Assembly: GCA_964559455.1 (NCBI GenBank)
Contig: CAZLHO010000003.1
Coordinates: 58,822-122,821 of the forward strand
Direction of reading: 5' to 3'
From: CAZLHO01 sp964559455
Lineage (GTDB): Bacteria; Krumholzibacteriota; Krumholzibacteriia; LZORAL124-64-63
DNA: 64,000 bases
The translations under genes and the position numbers were made by a program. Shown here piece after piece: positions 57,056-64,000 of the stretch; the first letter of the stretch is position 1; the number at the start of each line of letters is the position of its first letter. The notes under the pieces were generated by a model, which was given only the letters and a program-made list of their open reading frames with translations, had not been told where the DNA came from and made no database searches.

Positions 57056-57070
57056 AACAATCCGATTGTT
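57056..57070. promoter_or_regulatory. Palindromic operator-like site
   Basis: AACAAT-CCG-ATTGTT, a perfect 6-bp inverted repeat, about 200 bases upstream of the predicted sigma-54 transcription start. It could be an activator site, though it differs from the repeats at 5354-5396. Confidence 0.35.
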
Positions 57071-57244
57071 GACATTTCGATTTCTCCCCTCATAGTTCAG
57101 GAAACCCACGGATCGACTCTCCGCGCCCGACCCCACGCGCCGGAGAGGGCAGGGAGGCCCGAGAGGCGTGTTGCCTTCGTCTAATCCGTTACAAAGCTTT
57201 CAAGGGCAAGGGTTTGAGCCCCCAGTTCATCCTTGCGTCCGCCG

Positions 57245-57260
57245 TGGCACTCTTGTTGCA
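57245..57260 (+). promoter_or_regulatory. Sigma-54 (-24/-12) promoter
   Basis: TGGCACTCTTGTTGCA reads as TGGCAC-N5-TTGCA, with exactly ten bases between the invariant GG and GC. This is very close to the consensus. Transcription would start near 57271, about 59 bases before the ATG at 57330, almost the same leader length as for the TPR gene at 5175. Confidence 0.75.
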
Positions 57261-57329
57261 GTCCACTCGGTGCTCGCGGCCTTCGGGCCGGTCCCCTCAG
57301 CGCCGTCGAGATCCGGAGTGGTGGAGTCG

Positions 57330-57956
57330 ATGAATCCCATTCGTTTGAAGTTCTTCCTGAAGATCCTGACCGGGATCTGCCTGGCGTTGGCGCTGCCCGC
57401 CGTCGCCCAGGCCGTGCCCGTGACCTTCCACTGGTCTCCGCCCGTGGACGGCGCTCCGGTCGACCAATACGAGGTCTTCGTTTCCAGCGACGGCGGCGCC
57501 CTGACCTTCGTCGGCGCCGAGAGCGACACGACCTACGAGCTCGAAGTCGAGTACGGCGTGGGCTACTTCGTCTGCGTGCGCGGCGTTTCCGAGGACGGAC
57601 GCCATGGGGTCATGAGCGAGCCCTCCGAGGAGTTCTACCTGGAGCGTCCCTACTCCGGCAACGCCGTCCCCGACATCCCCCTGCTGCGGCCCAACTTCCC
57701 CAATCCCTTCAATCCCGAGACCACGATCCGCTACGGCGTCTCCGTCGAGGCCGATGGCGCTCCCGCGGCGCTCGAGATCTACAATGTGCGCGGCGTCCGC
57801 GTGCGCAGCTTCGCGCCCGAGACCTCTCCAGGCTGGCATTCCGTGGTCTGGGACGGCCGGGACGAGTCCGGCGTCGTGCTGCCGTCGGGCGGCTACATCG
57901 TCCGCTACGCCACGGTGGGCCAGGTCCGCACCTGGAAGATGTCGATGGTGAAGTAG
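57330..57956 (+). CDS. Secreted protein with an FN3 domain and FlgD/T9SS-like C-terminal tail
   Basis: 208 residues. A signal peptide (about 1-28) precedes one fibronectin type III domain (about 30-105, WSPPVDGAPVDQYEVF). The C-terminal domain (about 118-208) begins LLRPNFPNPFNPETTIRYGV and ends SGGYIVRYATVGQVRTWKMSM, the pattern of FlgD Ig-like / type A secretion tails of the FCB group. Whether it is a sorting signal here depends on a secretion system not seen in the window. Its promoter is a near-consensus sigma-54 site, so expression should need an NtrC-type activator. Confidence 0.75.
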   Translation: MNPIRLKFFLKILTGICLALALPAVAQAVPVTFHWSPPVDGAPVDQYEVFVSSDGGALTFVGAESDTTYELEVEYGVGYFVCVRGVSEDGRHGVMSEPSEEFYLERPYSGNAVPDIPLLRPNFPNPFNPETTIRYGVSVEADGAPAALEIYNVRGVRVRSFAPETSPGWHSVVWDGRDESGVVLPSGGYIVRYATVGQVRTWKMSMVK

Positions 57957-58064
57957 CGGCACGCCGCCCTTTTGCCCTCCAGCTCCAACTGTTATCTTGT
58001 TCCTTCCGGCTGCCGCGGACCGCGCGGTCGTCCGCGCGCGTCCGACCGTCTCCTGAGGTGGAGC

Positions 58065-60260
58065 ATGAACCTGATCAAGCTGAAGAAGCTGGCCAACGCC
58101 CAGAAGTTCGACGAGGTCGAGGATCTGTGGCCCGACGCCCTTTCCGATCCCGAAAACGAGCTCGATGACCTGTTGCCGGTCGTGGCGCAGGTGGCTCGGC
58201 TGGGCAACCAGAAGAGCGCCGACGCCCTGCTGGGGCTGCTGCTGGCCGCGGTTCAGGAACAGGCCGGCGCCCCGGCGCGCCTGGACGCCGCCCGCGCCGC
58301 CGCCGCCGCCCTGCCGCGTTCGTCCATGCTGGCCAAGGAGCTCGCCCGGCTCTACCGGGCCCGGTACCCGGACTTCGCGGAACTGCCCGACCTGACGAAG
58401 GTCCTGCTGGCCGACGATTCGCGGCTGGGGGAGGCCGTCGAGCTGATCGACCGCTTCCTGAGGCTCCGCCCCGGCGCCTTCCTCTCGCATCCCGACCACA
58501 TCGATCCCGGCCGCGTCGAGAGCCTGGACGCCGAGGCGCCGTCCATGGTCGTCTCGTTCCGCGGGCGCACGCATACCCTGGACGCCGAGGCGGTGAGCCG
58601 GGTCATCATCCTGCCGCCGGATCACTTCCCCTCGCTGCTGATCTACGGCGCCGAGGAGCTGAAGCGCACGGCCGTGGACGACCCGGTCGCCCTGGTCGCC
58701 CTGGCGCTGAAGTCCTGCCGCGGGCACGCCTGCAGCTACCGCGACATCAAGCAGCAGGTGACGGCGCTGCTGGGCGAGGACGCCTGGACCGGCTGGTGGA
58801 AGACGGCGCGGTCCCTGTTGAAGAAGGCGCCGCGGATCAGCATGACCGGGAGCGCCCAGCCCTCCTTCAAGCTGCTGCGCGAGGATCTGTCCTACGACAA
58901 GCGCCTGCGCGACGCCTTCGCCCGGCTGAAGACCCCCCGCGACAAGCTGGCCTTCGTGCTCGACCATCTGGACGAATCCCGCCGCGAGAAGACCTCGGAC
59001 CCCGAGCTGCTGCGCGACCTGGGCAACGCGGTCGCCCAGATGGCTGGGCCCCTGCTGAAGAACGATCCCGCCCTGACCCTGGGCTGCCTGGCCGTCCATG
59101 CCGAGGTGGCGGCGCGCGGCGCTTCCGTCGCCCAAATGAACACCTCGGCGGCGCTGCAGGTGCTGGCCAGGATCGAGGACCGGACGCAGTTGCCCAGGCT
59201 CTACGACGACCGTCTGCTGAAGGCGGTGCTGATCTTCGTCCGGAAGGTGGCGCCGCAGGAGTGGACGGCCCTGTGGACCGACGTCCTCCCGCGCAGCGGT
59301 CGCCAGCTCTGCGAATGGATGGCCCGCGAACTCGTCGCCGCCGGCCACGCCGAGGCCCTCGAGGCCGCCCTGGCCCGGGTGATCGAGCGGCCCACGGCCT
59401 CGCCGGACGTGCTGGCCTGGACGTGGCGCGCCCGCTTGAACCCGACGCCCGTGGGCGAGGCCCTGGCCGGCTTCGGCCAGGTCACGGCGCTGCACATCTT
59501 CACCGCCCTGATCGCCATGATCGACGCCATCGGCCGCATGAGCGCGGTCTCGGACGACAAGCGCCTGCGCCGGGTGCAGGAGATGGCCCAGGAGGCCCTT
59601 GGGATCCAGGACGGCCAGCCCGTGAACTCCCTGCTGGCGGCCACGACCAGTGACGAGGCGAAGGAGCTCAAGTCCCGGATCGAGGGCAACGGCGGCTTGC
59701 GCCCCAGCCTGCGCAACGCCCTGCTCTCGCGCCTGCGCCTGGCGCATCCCGACCTTTTCCGGGAAGTGGTGCGGGCCTGGGAAGAGGACGTCTTCTACAC
59801 GACCCAGCGGGGCCTGCAGGAGCGCCGGGCCGAGCTCGAGGTGATCGTCAGCGAGGAGATCCCCGCCGTGGCCAAGCAGATCGGCGAGGCCGCCTCGCAC
59901 GGCGATCTCAGCGAGAACGCCGAGTACACCGCCGCGCTCGAGAAGCGCGACCAGCTCACGAGCCGGGCCACGCGCATCGAGGCCGAACTGTCCCGCGCCA
60001 AGATCATCGACCCCGCCCTGGCGGACGTGGGCTTCGTGAACGTCGGCACCCGGGTCACCGCGCTGGATCTGGACGCGGACGCGGAGGAGGTCTACGCTTT
60101 CATGGGCGTCTGGGATTCCGACCCCGAGAACAACGTGCTTTCGTACAACGCCCCCCTGGCCCTGGCCTTCATGGGCAGCCGGGCGGGGGACGAGGTCGTC
60201 TACGGCGAGGGCGAGGATCGTCGCCGCTGGCGGGTGCTGAAGGTCGAACCGGGGGTCTAG
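58065..60260 (+). CDS. greA: Long-form GreA/GreB transcription elongation factor
   Basis: 731 residues. The last 145 residues are a complete GreA-type protein: a coiled-coil with the acidic tip HGDLSENAEYTAALEKRDQL near 610, then a C-terminal FKBP-like domain ending RRWRVLKVEPG. The conserved D and E of the tip coordinate Mg in the RNA polymerase secondary channel and trigger cleavage of backtracked RNA. The preceding 580 residues are mostly helical and not recognised. Similarly long GreA proteins (about 715 residues) occur in chlamydiae. Start ATG 58065 follows GAGGTGGAG. E. coli GreA is only 158 residues, so the extension is the oddity. Confidence 0.88.
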   Translation: MNLIKLKKLANAQKFDEVEDLWPDALSDPENELDDLLPVVAQVARLGNQKSADALLGLLLAAVQEQAGAPARLDAARAAAAALPRSSMLAKELARLYRARYPDFAELPDLTKVLLADDSRLGEAVELIDRFLRLRPGAFLSHPDHIDPGRVESLDAEAPSMVVSFRGRTHTLDAEAVSRVIILPPDHFPSLLIYGAEELKRTAVDDPVALVALALKSCRGHACSYRDIKQQVTALLGEDAWTGWWKTARSLLKKAPRISMTGSAQPSFKLLREDLSYDKRLRDAFARLKTPRDKLAFVLDHLDESRREKTSDPELLRDLGNAVAQMAGPLLKNDPALTLGCLAVHAEVAARGASVAQMNTSAALQVLARIEDRTQLPRLYDDRLLKAVLIFVRKVAPQEWTALWTDVLPRSGRQLCEWMARELVAAGHAEALEAALARVIERPTASPDVLAWTWRARLNPTPVGEALAGFGQVTALHIFTALIAMIDAIGRMSAVSDDKRLRRVQEMAQEALGIQDGQPVNSLLAATTSDEAKELKSRIEGNGGLRPSLRNALLSRLRLAHPDLFREVVRAWEEDVFYTTQRGLQERRAELEVIVSEEIPAVAKQIGEAASHGDLSENAEYTAALEKRDQLTSRATRIEAELSRAKIIDPALADVGFVNVGTRVTALDLDADAEEVYAFMGVWDSDPENNVLSYNAPLALAFMGSRAGDEVVYGEGEDRRRWRVLKVEPGV

Positions 60261-60294
60261 CCCACCCGGGAGGATCGACGAGAGGAGCGGGGAG

Positions 60295-61074
60295 ATGGGC
60301 GGTTCGCGGCGGACGAGAACGATCATCGCGGCGGTCCTGGCCGCGGCCCTGGCCGCGGGCTGCGGGGCCGAGGTCAAGGACGTCGTGCGGGATCCCGGAT
60401 TCGCGGCGACCCAGCTCGAGAGCGGCCGCATCGTGGTGGGCGGAGTGACGTCGGCCCTGTCGCGGCTGTCCCCGGACGACCGCGAGGCTTTCGCCGAGGC
60501 CCTCTTCCGCGCCTTCCTGGTCGCCCGCCCCGACCTCGTGGTCTGGCCCGCCGCCAACCTGGGCGACGCGATCGGCCCCGAGGCCCACGTCGCCCTGCTC
60601 GACGAGGCTCGGCTCAGCCACCGCCTGCCGCCGGAGCGCGTGCGCGCGGTCGGCGCCGAACTGCCGGGAGTGTCCTACCTCGTCCTGGCCCGCATCGAGC
60701 GCGACGATGTCGAGCGGCCCTCGACCCACGGGTCCGCCGACCTGGACGCCGCCCCCCAGGGATCCTACCAGAGCACCCTGCAGCAGGAGATGAAGTCCAA
60801 GCGCACGCTCGAGGTCGCGCTGACGGTCTACGACCTGGTCGAAGGCCGCGCGGTCTGGATCGGATCGGCCGCCGACGCCAAGACGAACAGCTACGGCTTC
60901 GCCGAATCGACGACGGGGGTCACGCCGCCCGACCTGTCCGGGGCGCTGGACGCCTCGCGGGCGACGCCGTCCTCCCGCGACGACTCGCGCGCCGCCCCCG
61001 ATCTCGTCGACATGATCCAGGACGTCTGCGCCGAGCTCGTGGGCAGCCTGCCGGGAGCGCCCGCCGGGGATTGA
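60295..61074 (+). CDS. Hypothetical lipoprotein
   Basis: 259 residues. The signal peptide ends LAAALAAGCGAE, a lipobox with Cys near residue 22, so it is membrane-anchored in the periplasm. The rest has no motif I recognise. The middle (PELVVWPAANLGDAIG-like strand pattern and VSYLVLARIERDDVE, LEVALTVYDLVEGRAVWIGS) resembles small envelope proteins with alternating beta strands that are annotated as penicillin-binding-protein activator LpoB-like, but the match is weak. ATG 60295 follows GAGGAGCGGGGAG, 35 bases after greA. Confidence 0.65.
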   Translation: MGGSRRTRTIIAAVLAAALAAGCGAEVKDVVRDPGFAATQLESGRIVVGGVTSALSRLSPDDREAFAEALFRAFLVARPDLVVWPAANLGDAIGPEAHVALLDEARLSHRLPPERVRAVGAELPGVSYLVLARIERDDVERPSTHGSADLDAAPQGSYQSTLQQEMKSKRTLEVALTVYDLVEGRAVWIGSAADAKTNSYGFAESTTGVTPPDLSGALDASRATPSSRDDSRAAPDLVDMIQDVCAELVGSLPGAPAGD

Positions 61075-61127
61075 GCTATCTCGGGATCGTCGCGCGCCGC
61101 TGCCGCGGTGACGCCGCTCGATAACGG

Positions 61128-61149
61128 AGCCCGGGCCATGGCCCGGGCT
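61128..61149 (+). terminator. Palindromic hairpin after the lipoprotein gene
   Basis: AGCCCGGGCC-AT-GGCCCGGGCT is a perfect 10-bp inverted repeat, followed by TCTGCG. It lies 54 bases beyond the lipoprotein stop codon. The very small centre means that the top of the stem must open to form a loop, and the U-tract is poor. Confidence 0.45.
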
Positions 61150-61291
61150 TCTGCGCGTTCCGGAGTAGACGCAGCCGGCGAACCCTTCCGCGGTCACGAC
61201 GAGGCCACCAGCCAGCGGGCCGCAACCAGCGTCACCGCTCCGCGTATTCCCTCATGTCGTCCGCCACCGAGTTCCAGCAAGGAGAGGACCC

Positions 61292-62524
61292 ATGTCCCAT
61301 CGATTCCGCCGCATCGGTTCCCGCACCGCTCTCCTCGTGACGGCGACGGCCTTGCTGCTGGCGGCGCCGGCCGCGGCCGAGCCCGTCGTCGTGTACAACG
61401 ACGCCCCGGCCATGCCGCGCGTCACCTACACCCTCCAGGAGAAGTGGTCGGTCGGCGGGGACGACGAGGATTTCCTGATCGGCATGATGGTCGACAGCCT
61501 CGACGACGCCGACGGCAACGTCTACCTGCTGGACAGCCAGCTCAACCAGGTCGAGGTCTTCTCGCCCGATGGCGAGCACCTGAACACCCTGAGCCGGGAG
61601 GGCGACGGGCCGGGCGAGGTCCGAGCGCCCCAGGATCTGGTGCTCTTCCCGGACGGAACGCTGGGCATCGTCAAGCTCTTCCCGGGCGAGATCGTCAGGC
61701 TGGCGCCGAACGGCGACCCCCTGGGCACCCTGACCTTCGGCGGCGTGGACGGCCAGCAGACGGGCTTCGTCGTCGCCTTCAACGCCGACTGCCGCGGCGG
61801 CACCTTCGTGGTGGCGGCGCAGCGCTCGACGATCATCGAGAACGGCCAGGACCGGACCCAGTTCCTGGCGTCGTTGACCGAGGACGGCGCCGAGAAGGCG
61901 CGTTTCCGCGAGTCCACCATGATCCTCGACTTCAACACCCCCCGCTTCGTCGAGAAGGAAGTGATGCCGTCCTTCCTGCTGACCAACACCGTCGGCCCCG
62001 ACGGAAGGGTCTACGTGCCGAGGGACCGCGACAGCTACGCCGTCGAGGTCTACGCCCCGGACGGCACCCTGGAGCGGGTGATCGAGCGCAGCTACGAGAA
62101 CCGCGTACGCGACGCCCGCGACAGGGCGCGCCTGAACGCCCTGGTCGACGCCTGGACCCGGGCTTTCCCGGGCGAGATGGAGCGGGATCTCGATCGCTGC
62201 GATCCGCCGATCACCGAACTCTTCGTCGACGACGACGGCACGCTCTGGGTGCAGCACAGCCGCAGCGGCCACGACCAGCCCGAGGGCGTGCTGCTGACCT
62301 TCGACACCTTCGACGCCCAGGGGAAATACCTGCGCGAGGTCTCGATCGCCGCTCCCGGCGATCCCTACTATGACGGCATCAGGCTGCTGGGCGGGGGCCG
62401 GGCCCTGCTGATCAAGGGCTACGTCCTGGCGCGCTGGGCCAGCCGGGACGCCCAGGGCGCGACCTTCGGCGAGGACGGCGAGGCCGAACCGATGGCGGTC
62501 GTCTACGGCGTGCTGGCGGAATAG
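61292..62524 (+). CDS. Secreted six-bladed beta-propeller protein
   Basis: 410 residues. A signal peptide (about 1-31) precedes repeated blades with the pattern D-x-x-G-N-V-Y-L-L-D: DADGNVYLLDSQLNQVEVFSP, then FPDGTLGIVKLFPGEIVRL, GPDGRVYVPRDRDSYAVEVY, and VDDDGTLWVQHSRS. This matches the NHL/6-bladed propeller family common in FCB and related bacteria. It is periplasmic or surface-located and likely binds a ligand or polymer. ATG 61292 follows GGAGAGG. It is convergent with the DUF2461 gene, one base away. Confidence 0.8.
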   Translation: MSHRFRRIGSRTALLVTATALLLAAPAAAEPVVVYNDAPAMPRVTYTLQEKWSVGGDDEDFLIGMMVDSLDDADGNVYLLDSQLNQVEVFSPDGEHLNTLSREGDGPGEVRAPQDLVLFPDGTLGIVKLFPGEIVRLAPNGDPLGTLTFGGVDGQQTGFVVAFNADCRGGTFVVAAQRSTIIENGQDRTQFLASLTEDGAEKARFRESTMILDFNTPRFVEKEVMPSFLLTNTVGPDGRVYVPRDRDSYAVEVYAPDGTLERVIERSYENRVRDARDRARLNALVDAWTRAFPGEMERDLDRCDPPITELFVDDDGTLWVQHSRSGHDQPEGVLLTFDTFDAQGKYLREVSIAAPGDPYYDGIRLLGGGRALLIKGYVLARWASRDAQGATFGEDGEAEPMAVVYGVLAE

Positions 62525-62525
62525 C

Positions 62526-63206
62526 CTAGAAATCCACCCCGAGCGCTTCGCAGAGGAACTTCATCAGGGGCGTGCCATCGCGGCACGCCCCTGCGAATTC
62601 CGTCAGGAAATCCGGAGCCAGCGCCTCGCTTTGGGTCAGCGGCCGCCAGGCGATGAAGTCCTTGCGCTTCAGATCCTCGACGAGCGGATGTTCGGGGTCG
62701 TAGCCCCGGGGCGGACGCTTCAGCGAATCCCCCGTCAGCTCGAATCGGTCCTTGAACTTCTTCCCGGACAGCGCCCGGGTCCAGGCGGCGGGCTCCGCGG
62801 CCACGGCGTCGCGGATCTTCTTCAGGGCGGGATTGTCGGGACGCCAGCAGCCCATGGCGACGAAGCAGCCGCCCGGCTCCAGGTGCAGGTAGTAGCCGGG
62901 GGCGTGGGCGTCCTTGCCGGCGCGGTGCCGGAACTGGATGCCGCAGTGGGTCTTGTAGGGGCGCTTGTCCCTGCCGAAGCGCACGTCCCGGTGGATCCGG
63001 AAGAGCGAACCGCCGGCGGGTCGCGGGTCGGCGCGAAAGAAAGGGCTGATGCGGGCCAGGTGCGGCCCGAAATCCACGACGAAGCGCAGGGCCGGCTCCT
63101 TCAGGTGCCGCTCGTAGCGGGGCTTGTTCGCCTGGAACCAGTCGCGGTCGTTGTTGGCGTCCAGGTCCTTCAGGAAGCGGAAGAACTCGCGCGTGAAATG
63201 GGCCAT
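62526..63206 (-). CDS. DUF2461 / TIGR02453 family protein
   Basis: 226 residues, the usual family length. Conserved segments are NNDRDWFQANKPRYE, LFRIHRDVRFGRDKRPYKTH, GYYLHLEPGGCFVAMG and YDPEHPLVEDLKRKDF. The family is widespread and uncharacterised. Of the two adjacent ATG codons at 63209 and 63206, the second has better spacing to GGAGGAAC. It is divergent from nothing close, and the next gene upstream (SDR) is on the same strand. Confidence 0.87.
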   Translation of the reverse strand: MAHFTREFFRFLKDLDANNDRDWFQANKPRYERHLKEPALRFVVDFGPHLARISPFFRADPRPAGGSLFRIHRDVRFGRDKRPYKTHCGIQFRHRAGKDAHAPGYYLHLEPGGCFVAMGCWRPDNPALKKIRDAVAAEPAAWTRALSGKKFKDRFELTGDSLKRPPRGYDPEHPLVEDLKRKDFIAWRPLTQSEALAPDFLTEFAGACRDGTPLMKFLCEALGVDF

Positions 63207-63262
63207 CATCGTTCCTCCGGGGCTGCTTTACGCGATCTCGAGACGCCGTCCGCGTCGCCCCC

Positions 63263-64000
63263 CTACACCCCTCGCTTGTGGCTCACGTACACGCTCTGCT
63301 GGTCGGTCGGCATGACCACCATCTCGAAGACGTTGACGTGGGCCGGGCGCGAGGCGGTCCAGACCACGGCCTCGGCGATGTCGGCGGCCGTCAGGGGCGG
63401 GAAGTTGCGGTAGACCTGGGCGGCGCGTTCGCCGTCGCCGCGGAAGCGGACCTCGCTGAACTCGGTCTCGACCATGCCGGGATCGATCGTCGTCACCCGC
63501 ACGCGGGTGCCCGTGAGGTCGATGCGCATGCCCTCGTTCAGGGCGCGCACGGCGTGCTTGGTGGCGCAGTAGACGTTGCCGGCGGGATAGACCTGGCGGC
63601 CGGCGATCGAGCCGATGTTGATCACGTGGCCGCGGTCGCGCTCGACCATGCCCGGGATCACGGCGCGGCTGACCCAGAGCAGACCCTTGACGTTGGTGTC
63701 GATCATCTCCTCCCAGTCCCGGGGGTCGGTCGACTCGTGCAGCTTGTCCAGGCCCCGGCTCAGGCCGGCGTTGTTCACCAGCACGTCGATCGCGCGCCAG
63801 GCCTCGGGCAGGGTCTCGACGGCGGCGTTCACGGCCTCGCGGTCGCGGACGTCGAGCTCCAGCGTGTGCACGTCGACGCCGGCTTCGCCCAGGGCGGCGG
63901 CCAGGCTCTCCAGACGCTCGCGGCGGCGGGCGGCCAGGAGCAGGCGGCAGCCGGCGTCGGCGAAGGCGCGGGCGCAGGCCTCGCCGATGCCGGCGCTGGC
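63263..64000 (-). CDS. SDR family oxidoreductase, YdfG-like (5' end outside the window)
   Basis: The frame is open from the window edge to the stop at 63263 and gives 246 residues; only the first few are missing. The NAD(P) glycine loop starts at the edge (SAGIGEACARAFADAG). NNAG, the catalytic S (NIGSIAG) and YxxxK (YCATK) are visible. Segments MIDTNVKGLL, RVTTIDPGMVETEFSEVRF and PAHVNVFEMVVMP closely follow E. coli YdfG, an NADP-dependent serine / 3-hydroxy acid dehydrogenase. The arginine pair after the second strand (LLAARRERL) fits NADPH. Confidence 0.9.
   Translation of the reverse strand, partial: ASAGIGEACARAFADAGCRLLLAARRRERLESLAAALGEAGVDVHTLELDVRDREAVNAAVETLPEAWRAIDVLVNNAGLSRGLDKLHESTDPRDWEEMIDTNVKGLLWVSRAVIPGMVERDRGHVINIGSIAGRQVYPAGNVYCATKHAVRALNEGMRIDLTGTRVRVTTIDPGMVETEFSEVRFRGDGERAAQVYRNFPPLTAADIAEAVVWTASRPAHVNVFEMVVMPTDQQSVYVSHKRGV

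Larger units (their letters stand above)
56859..57329. other. Intergenic region with a sigma-54 promoter
   Basis: About 470 bases without a supportable gene. The part at 57000-57100 is AT-rich for this genome. It contains a 6-bp palindrome (57056-57070), a TTGACA at 57069-57074 without a convincing -10 box, and a sigma-54 promoter at 57245-57260. Nothing was recognised in 56859-57000. Confidence 0.5.

Noticed and set aside
57069..57098. A TTGACA that could be a sigma-70 promoter for the FN3/FlgD-tail gene
   Set aside because: At 17-18 bases downstream there is only TAGTTC or ATAGTT, far from TATAAT; the sigma-54 site at 57245 is much better.
57297..60557. A 1086-codon open frame on the minus strand across the long greA gene
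   Set aside because: The plus-strand protein has GreA motifs and a good start, while the minus frame is compositionally biased and lacks motifs.

Overview
The window is very GC-rich, densely coding DNA from a Gram-negative bacterium: there are lipobox lipoproteins, an outer-membrane polysaccharide export protein, periplasmic enzymes and a SPOR domain. A secreted protein at 57330-57956 ends in an FlgD/T9SS-like tail (NFPNPFNPETTIRYGV), and menaquinone genes of the futalosine route are present. Together these suggest an uncultured high-GC lineage of or near the FCB group (Eisenbacteria- or Krumholzibacteriota-like). That placement is an inference. No rRNA, tRNA, CRISPR array, transposon or phage gene was recognised, and every gene that lies wholly inside the window reads without a frameshift. 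Start codons include several TTG and GTG with good ribosome binding sites.

Region 1 (1-11.2 kb): the lysine-rich end of a histone H1-like protein, a PEP/pyruvate-binding-domain protein, glutamate dehydrogenase, a membrane-anchored TPR protein, an NtrC-type two-component pair, a double CDGSH iron-sulfur protein coupled to a YceI protein, and malate dehydrogenase. The TPR gene has a sigma-54-type -24/-12 element and two tandem inverted repeats at the usual enhancer distance, next to the sigma-54 activator gene, so this looks like a self-contained signalling circuit.

Region 2 (11.3-17.6 kb, minus strand): a probable operon of topoisomerase VI subunit B, an M32 carboxypeptidase, topoisomerase VI subunit A, an M48 lipoprotein protease and a Nudix protein. 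Topoisomerase VI is rare in bacteria.

Region 3 (17.6-45.8 kb): a large envelope polysaccharide locus. It has two methyltransferases, eight GT4-like glycosyltransferases (seven here and one at 53.8 kb), GtrA, an FAD oxidoreductase, a GT-C-like membrane protein and an asparagine-synthase-like protein. The core is kinase-like protein, Wza-like exporter, Wzz-like protein, polymerase/ligase, MurJ/Wzx-like flippase, FemAB-like protein, hexapeptide acyltransferase, polysaccharide deacetylase and an AAA ATPase fused to a SPOR domain. The parts list resembles exosortase A (XrtA/PEP-CTERM) loci, but no exosortase is visible. Several enzymes have lost canonical catalytic residues: the Walker A lysine in the kinase-like protein and Cys2 in the asparagine-synthase-like protein.

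Region 4 (45.8-64 kb): mqnA and mqnC, a probable divergent RelA/SpoT-like protein, a Cys/Met-metabolism PLP enzyme, a secreted tripeptidyl-peptidase II-like subtilase, a sirtuin, a membrane metallopeptidase, the FN3/FlgD-tail protein behind a near-consensus sigma-54 promoter, an unusually long GreA-type factor, a lipoprotein, a beta-propeller protein, a DUF2461 protein and a truncated YdfG-like SDR.
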